Below, one piece after another: positions 60,040 through 64,000 of a stretch of DNA of 64,000 bases. Positions within the stretch are counted from its first letter, which is position 1. Every line of letters begins with the position of its first letter. The position numbers and the translations under genes were made by a program. Location: contig NZ_CP049745.1 of NCBI RefSeq assembly GCF_000760935.2, forward strand, positions 111,659-175,658, in the 5' to 3' direction. The notes under the pieces are model-generated. The model saw nothing but the letters and a program-made list of their open reading frames with translations, was not told where the DNA came from and searched no databases. The DNA is from Rhodococcoides fascians A25f (GTDB lineage: Bacteria; Actinomycetota; Actinomycetes; Mycobacteriales; Mycobacteriaceae).

Positions 60040-61764
60040 TTACTGGTCGGCTGCGTTGTCCTCACTGGGGGCAGTGAGGGCGTCGTACGCCTGCTCGGGG
60101 GTGAGCATTCCGGCTGCGGCCTGCTCGACCACGGTCAGCACGTGGCCGTGCTGGTCGAGGAAGCCCAGGTAGTTGTCCTGGTTGCCCCAGGACGTGCGAC
60201 GCCAGGAGTCGTTGCCCTTGCCGCTCACTCGTGCTTCGTAGGCGGCGAGGATCTGCGCGAGCAGGATCACCTGCGCGCGGGTCTCGCTGGGCGTCTTGTC
60301 GATCGTGGCGGCGAGCGCTCGCCGCGCGGCTTTGTCCGCGACACCGGGGTATCCGGCGCTGGGGCTCGTGTCGGCGGGCACGGTGACACCGAGCAGCTCC
60401 GTGAGGTACTGCGCCGCTTTGTTCTCGGTCAACAGTCCCGGCTCGTCGACGAGTGTTTCGGTGATCCACTTCCCTGCCCCCTTCGGCAGGGTCTTGCGGG
60501 TGAGGAACTTCGTCAGCCATTCCTTGCGGACGATCGTCGCGGCGGCGCTGGCCTTGTTCAGTGCGACGGTGCGCCGCCGGGTGGCCTTCTCGGCTTCCTT
60601 GGCCGCGAGCGCTGCCTGCGCTGCTTTCTTCTCGCGTGCCTTCCTCTCGGCTGAGGCCTTGTCGTCGGCCTCGTCTGGTTCGCTCGACGCTGCGGCCAGG
60701 ATCGGCCCCAGTTTCACACCGGCCGCGTCGGGGTCGGCGGTGAAGTACTCCGGCACCCACACCTGGGCGACGGTGACGTCCTTGTGGTGGTGGTAGCCCT
60801 CTGTGGCGACGGCTTTCGGGGTTCCTTCGGTGGCCCAGTCGATCGACTCGGACTCGATCACCTCTCCGGTGTCGGTGACGGTGATCTGCTCGTTCGGGGT
60901 CAGCCACACCGCCCAGTGCTCGGCTGCGCCGTCGATGACGGCGTCGGTGACCGGGTCTCCGTCTGCGGTCACCAAGTCCTCAGCAGCGACGTAGGGGCTG
61001 TCGTAGTCGGGTTCTTCCTCGAGGACGGTCACACCTTTCTCGGCATACGGGGTACCGGCTTCGGCGCGGGCCTTGCGTTCGGCGCGGTCCGCGATCAGCT
61101 CCTGCGCGACAGAGTGGAACCACGACCCGGCGTCGAGCAGCCTCTCGACGGCCTCGGTGTCGCCGTCGGCGTCGAACACCGCGACCACTGCCGCCTGCTC
61201 GAGGTCGAGCTGTCCGGCGTCAAGCGCCTCGCGAGCTGTCTGCGACCGGCCCGCTGTCCCTGCGGCTTTGGCGGTGTCCCGGTTGTTGTACTGCATCGTC
61301 TTGGCGATCTTGGTAGCCGAGAGACCCAGCTCGAACATCGCGGTCACCGCTTTCGCGCGTTGACCGTCGGTGAGCGGTATACGGCGGTCGTTGGTGTTCA
61401 CCTGCTGCGTGAGGCGTTCGATTTCGCGGTCCTTGGCCTTGCTCGCAGTCGGCCGGATCAGCACCGGCACACTGTCGACCCCGGCTTCGAGAGCGGCGAG
61501 GGTGCGGACCTGGCCGTCGATGACCACGATGCGGTCCTCGTCGCGGCGCGCAAGGATCGGCAGGAGCACACCGTGTTCGGTGATGGAGGCGACGACGGCG
61601 CGGAACTCGTCCGAGTCGGTGTCGACCTCGTCGCGGACGTTGGGGCCGACTTCGAGGGCGGTGGGGTGCAGGCGGGTGAACTCCTCGCCCGCCCCCACGA
61701 CCGGCGTGGTGCCGGTCGTGGGGGCTTCGGTTGCGGCGGTGGTGGTTTCGATGCTTGCGGTCAT
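60040..61764 (-). CDS. Large ParB-like protein
   Basis: The 574-residue protein has a ParB/Srx N-terminal domain (residues about 30-130: L-E-V-G-P-N-V-R, I-T-E-H-G-V-L-L-P-I, V-I-D-G-Q-V-R-T-L-A-A-L) and a helix-turn-helix part (L-G-L-S-A-T-K-I-A-K-T). A middle domain (about 235-341: G-V-T-V-L-E-E-E-P ... H-W-A-V-W-L ... V-A-Q-V-W) is shared with the transfer protein at 35003. A helical, Lys/Ala-rich C-terminal half follows. No ParA is adjacent. It may act in partitioning, silencing or transfer control. Confidence 0.82.
   Translation of the reverse strand: MTASIETTTAATEAPTTGTTPVVGAGEEFTRLHPTALEVGPNVRDEVDTDSDEFRAVVASITEHGVLLPILARRDEDRIVVIDGQVRTLAALEAGVDSVPVLIRPTASKAKDREIERLTQQVNTNDRRIPLTDGQRAKAVTAMFELGLSATKIAKTMQYNNRDTAKAAGTAGRSQTAREALDAGQLDLEQAAVVAVFDADGDTEAVERLLDAGSWFHSVAQELIADRAERKARAEAGTPYAEKGVTVLEEEPDYDSPYVAAEDLVTADGDPVTDAVIDGAAEHWAVWLTPNEQITVTDTGEVIESESIDWATEGTPKAVATEGYHHHKDVTVAQVWVPEYFTADPDAAGVKLGPILAAASSEPDEADDKASAERKAREKKAAQAALAAKEAEKATRRRTVALNKASAAATIVRKEWLTKFLTRKTLPKGAGKWITETLVDEPGLLTENKAAQYLTELLGVTVPADTSPSAGYPGVADKAARRALAATIDKTPSETRAQVILLAQILAAYEARVSGKGNDSWRRTSWGNQDNYLGFLDQHGHVLTVVEQAAAGMLTPEQAYDALTAPSEDNAADQ
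61692..61724. repeat. Perfect 14-bp hairpin inside the ParB-like gene
   Basis: CCCCCACGACCGGC (61692-61705) and GCCGGTCGTGGGGG (61711-61724) are perfectly complementary with loop GTGGT. They encode the Thr/Pro/Gly linker P-T-T-G-T-T-P-V-V-G near the N-terminus, before the ParB domain. The core CACGACCGG/CCGGTCGTG recurs at 18127-18158. Such a long stem is not expected by chance in a coding sequence. It could be a binding site for the encoded protein. Confidence 0.72.
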
Positions 61765-61863
61765 GGTGGTGTCTCTCCCTGGTAGATTCTTCGGTTGGAG
61801 ACACCGGGCAGCTAGGACCTGTCCGGTGTTTTCTTGTTTTCCGGGCCTGTATGGGCCTGTGGG

Positions 61864-62151
61864 TTACTGCTGAGCGGTGGCTACCTGGTGGTGGCCTGCC
61901 TGGCGTGCGGCGTGGATTTCGGCCTCACTGGCTCCGTTTTCCCGGGCGGTGCACGCCCAGAACGCGGCCCGCTCGAGGTGCGCATCGACGGTGGTCGAAT
62001 TTGCATCCGCTGCAGCCCGGTTGACCTGCTCGGTGTAGGCGGTGACCTGTGCGAGTGCGTGGGTCTTGACCTGCTCCGGTACCTGACCGATCGCGGCCAT
62101 GATCGCGGTGTGCAGTCCCACCGTCCTCGGTCCTGTGATGGTGTCGTGCAT
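61864..62151 (-). CDS. Small helical plasmid protein
   Basis: The 95-residue protein (M-H-D-T-I-T-G-P-R-T) is all-helical, with A-A-I-G-Q-V-P-E-Q-V-K-T-H-A-L-A-Q-V and A-A-F-W-A-C-T-A-R-E-N-G-A-S. It starts at 62151 after an AGAAGGGA site within the conserved leader element at 62160. The gene at 50688, with an unrelated product, has the same leader. The family is unknown. Confidence 0.66.
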   Translation of the reverse strand: MHDTITGPRTVGLHTAIMAAIGQVPEQVKTHALAQVTAYTEQVNRAAADANSTTVDAHLERAAFWACTARENGASEAEIHAARQAGHHQVATAQQ

Positions 62152-62159
62152 GTCGCTAC

Positions 62160-62490
62160 GTCCCTTCTCAACTGGTGGCCTGGCCCTTTGCCCTGCCACG
62201 TTTTTTCGCCGTTTCTGGCGTGAGGAGAGAAACCAGCGCACGGGAACGACGGGGCAACCCCTCGGCCGGACAGTTTTCGTGGGAGCGCAGCGACTGCTCT
62301 ACGAAAAGTGTTCGGAGCCTTGGCCGTAGCGCAGCGGAGCGAGGGGTTGAGTCGGCGGGCACGGGTGATGGATGCTCGCCGGTAGCCAGAACCGGAGTGA
62401 AAAAACGTCTTTGCTCTTCCACGGTGCGGAGCGCAGCGGAGCTCGATTCAGGGGACGCCCGCAGGGTGGCCGGCACCGCCGACAGGCGGA
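62160..62490. repeat. Conserved leader/intergenic repeat, copy 2
   Basis: Homologous to 50980-51300 (copy 1) with many conserved words in the same order, including CACGGGTGATG and GTGCGGAGCGCAGCGGAG. The motif GAGCGCAGCG occurs several times within it. The remaining gap to 62682 shows no gene. Confidence 0.7.
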
Positions 62491-62682
62491 ATGCACGACT
62501 ACCGGTCGAGGCCGGCGGCGTGGCCACCTCCACCTGTGGAGCTCGCGGCGTGACTGTGCGGGAGCGACGGAGCTCGAACACGCTCGGTGCCGCGGCAGCA
62601 TTCGGGCGAATTCTCTGGTCAGCGGCACCGAATGTTGACAGACCAACATGGGCGATGTCGGGGCAAGGCATGATGCCGAGGC

Positions 62683-63462
62683 ATGAAGTGGGTTCGTGGT
62701 GTTGCGCTGATGTTCGTTGGCCCTGTTGTGTTGATCGTGGGAGGAATTGTGTGGGGTCCGTTGATGGAGTGGGATTTGACTCAGCCGCAGGCGACGTTGA
62801 TCGCGGGGTTTGTCGCTGGGCCGTTTCTGATCACTGCGGCCTATATCGCGTTTCATGGTCAGCGGGAGAACATGAAGACCGAGCGTGAGAAGTTCAACGA
62901 GCAGATCGACGTGCAGAAGAAGCAGGCGCGGGATGAGTTGCAGCTCAAGCGTGATCAGTGGGTGGCGGAGCAGCGGCTGACGAACGCGCGGAATGTGCGT
63001 GATCGGGACAGTGCGCTGTTTGCGCGGGTGCTTGCGTTCTATGCCGAGTTTGCCCGTGCGGTAGGTCGGACCAAGCGGGCGATACCCGCGCTGCCGGTGT
63101 CCGCCGAGGACAGTAGTTGGGCCATTGTCGAAGCGCACTTGGCCGAGGTCGTCGCGGCATCGAACGACAACAACGACTTCACCTCTGAGCTCCGTCTTGC
63201 CGGCTACACGATCTCCGATGTTCCTCTGAATCCTGTCCATACCGCTATGCGAGACCTCCGCGAGTGCCTTCGGACGGCGGTTGCCGGGAGGTGGCAGGAC
63301 GCGGCTCTTCGTGAGTACGTCGATCCGGTGGAGGGTGAGTTCACGGCCGCATTCGCTGCATTGTCCGCACGAGCTGTCGCGGCGATCAACGAACGCGACG
63401 ACGATGTTCTTACGCTCGCGAATGCGTTGGAGTCAGTGGACCGGCCTACAGGCGGTGCTTGA
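62683..63462 (+). CDS. Membrane protein with coiled coil
   Basis: The 259-residue protein has two N-terminal transmembrane helices (about 7-27 and 38-58) and a strongly charged coiled coil (about 60-100: E-N-M-K-T-E-R-E-K-F-N-E-Q-I-D). A helical cytoplasmic domain follows with L-R-E-C-L-R-T-A-V-A-G-R-W. The membrane-plus-coiled-coil plan with an unknown C-terminal domain is seen in some plasmid- and phage-borne proteins. No function can be assigned. Confidence 0.72.
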   Translation: MKWVRGVALMFVGPVVLIVGGIVWGPLMEWDLTQPQATLIAGFVAGPFLITAAYIAFHGQRENMKTEREKFNEQIDVQKKQARDELQLKRDQWVAEQRLTNARNVRDRDSALFARVLAFYAEFARAVGRTKRAIPALPVSAEDSSWAIVEAHLAEVVAASNDNNDFTSELRLAGYTISDVPLNPVHTAMRDLRECLRTAVAGRWQDAALREYVDPVEGEFTAAFAALSARAVAAINERDDDVLTLANALESVDRPTGGA

Positions 63463-63591
63463 TCGACCCCTATCGGCTGTCTCACTGTGTGCTTGGTCGA
63501 TTGTTTGCAGGGCGGTGAGGGCGAGTGCGCGGGCTGCCTGTTCGGCGATTTCGGCGGGTAGTGGTGGTCCGTCGATGGTTCGGATTCGCAT
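63433..63591 (-). CDS. Possible small hypothetical protein
   Basis: A 52-residue frame starts at 63591 (M-R-I-R-T-I-D-G-P-P-L-P-A-E-I-A-E-Q-A-A), overlapping the 3' end of the rightward gene by 30 bases. Its composition (helix L-A-L-T-A-L-Q-T-I-D-Q) looks protein-like. The start is not certain. The rest of 63592-63792 has only a short copy of the GCGGAGCG(C/T)AGCGGAG repeat near 63705. Confidence 0.35.
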   Translation of the reverse strand: MRIRTIDGPPLPAEIAEQAARALALTALQTIDQAHSETADRGRSSTACRPVH

Positions 63592-63792
63592 GGCTTCGAG
63601 TGTGGCATCGGGTACCGACAGATTGTGTTGCGCTGCAACGGGTTGAGGTCATAGCCGCGCGTGCACGGGCTGCCTGTTTGCGCTGTGGTCGGGTTGTGGC
63701 AAGTGCGGAGCGTAGCGGAGTTCGATTCGGTGGACGACCGTAGGGTGGCCCGACCCTGTTCCCTCACGTTTTCCCGATCCCAGGCAATGGAG

Positions 63793-63827
63793 AAGGCCCG
63801 CACCCGGTGTGTCGGGGTGCGGGCCTT
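63793..63827. terminator. Intrinsic terminator hairpin
   Basis: AAGGCCCGCACCC (63793-63805) and GGGTGCGGGCCTT (63815-63827) form a perfect 13-bp stem, with A/T-containing ends on both sides. It lies 25 bases after the stop of the leftward gene that enters at the right edge. Confidence 0.85.
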
Positions 63828-63852
63828 TCGGTCTACGGGCTGCGGGCCTGTG

Positions 63853-64000
63853 TCAGGGCTGTTCGGCTGGTGGGGTGGTCGGGCGCCCTTCGGCGGCGTC
63901 GCGGATCCACTGGGGTACCTCGAGGCCGTCGCGTTCGTACAGCGCGAGCGATGCCCGTGCTGCTGCCCGTGCGACCTGTGGTCGGGCTGCGGTGGTGCGC
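63853..64000 (-). CDS. C-terminal part of a leftward gene cut by the window edge
   Basis: The last 48 codons are visible, ending at 63853: a helical segment (V-A-R-A-A-A-R-A-S-L-A-L-Y-E-R-D-G) then V-P-Q-W-I-R-D-A-A-E-G-R-P and a Pro-rich end. The family cannot be judged from this part. Confidence 0.65.
   Translation of the reverse strand, partial: RTTAARPQVARAAARASLALYERDGLEVPQWIRDAAEGRPTTPPAEQP

Noticed and set aside
1..64000. CRISPR array, tRNA or rRNA genes
   Set aside because: No regularly spaced repeats of CRISPR type and no tRNA- or rRNA-like sequence was noticed when reading both strands. A tRNAscan/Infernal run would be decisive.

Overview
The window reads as about 64 kb of a large conjugative plasmid, or possibly an integrative conjugative element, from a mycolic-acid-containing actinobacterium, most likely Rhodococcus or a close relative such as Gordonia or Nocardia. 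The basis is the high GC with actinobacterial codon use, an Lsr2-type xenogeneic silencer, a mycoredoxin/NrdH-like protein, an ImuA'-like protein behind a perfect actinobacterial LexA box, a DUF5593-like protein and a Gram-positive type IV secretion system (T4SS) of the SCO6880 / VirB4 / VirD4 kind with a cutinase-like secreted protein. The genus is inferred. No rRNA, tRNA or CRISPR array was found, and no replication initiator was recognised.

1-15.7 kb is a mosaic accessory region: the end of an integrase-like recombinase, then small modules that mostly pair a regulator with a transporter or enzyme. These are ArsR + MFS + LysE with a broken VOC gene; XRE-cupin + YbaK-like + cupin facing an EamA transporter; HxlR facing an MFS pump; TetR + GAPDH + a single-chain PheS/FDX-ACB protein; and a P450 facing a GAF-like regulator. 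Three copies of a dispersed repeat lie between these modules. 15.7-16.8 kb is mostly non-coding and carries two strong inverted repeats ahead of the transfer operon.

16.8-36.9 kb is one long plus-strand transfer operon, with many start/stop overlaps. It encodes secreted and lipid-anchored envelope proteins, a ParA-like ATPase, a cutinase-like protein, a NlpC/P60 wall hydrolase, two small pilin-like membrane proteins, VirB8-like proteins, a VirB6/TrbL-like protein, SCO6880, VirB4, VirD4, a DUF4913 protein and a 624-residue protein that may be a substrate. It ends at a strong hairpin. 37.6-40.1 kb holds the relaxase and MobC on the minus strand and a palindrome-rich candidate oriT.

40.4-44.1 kb, on the other side of oriT, carries a TIR-domain protein, a membrane pentapeptide-repeat protein and a toxin-first toxin-antitoxin pair. 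44.3-56 kb is plasmid backbone of mostly unknown small genes, with a DnaB-N-like protein, a glutaredoxin-like protein, a DUF4192 protein, a run of small membrane proteins and an SOS-controlled ImuA'-like gene. 56-59.3 kb holds a peptide deformylase, an IS110-family insertion sequence and a decayed ATP-dependent DNA ligase. 59.4-64 kb holds Lsr2, a large ParB-like protein and small plasmid genes.

The most notable observations are four. The relaxase and the 624-residue transfer protein share a motif about 50 residues from their C-termini, a possible T4SS export signal. That same 624-residue protein and the ParB-like protein share a domain of about 100 residues. Two strong hairpins with the same palindromic core occur 43 kb apart, one inside the ParB-like gene. 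A mitochondrial-style single-chain PheRS-like gene sits next to a GAPDH gene and has its ribosome-binding site inside a stem-loop.
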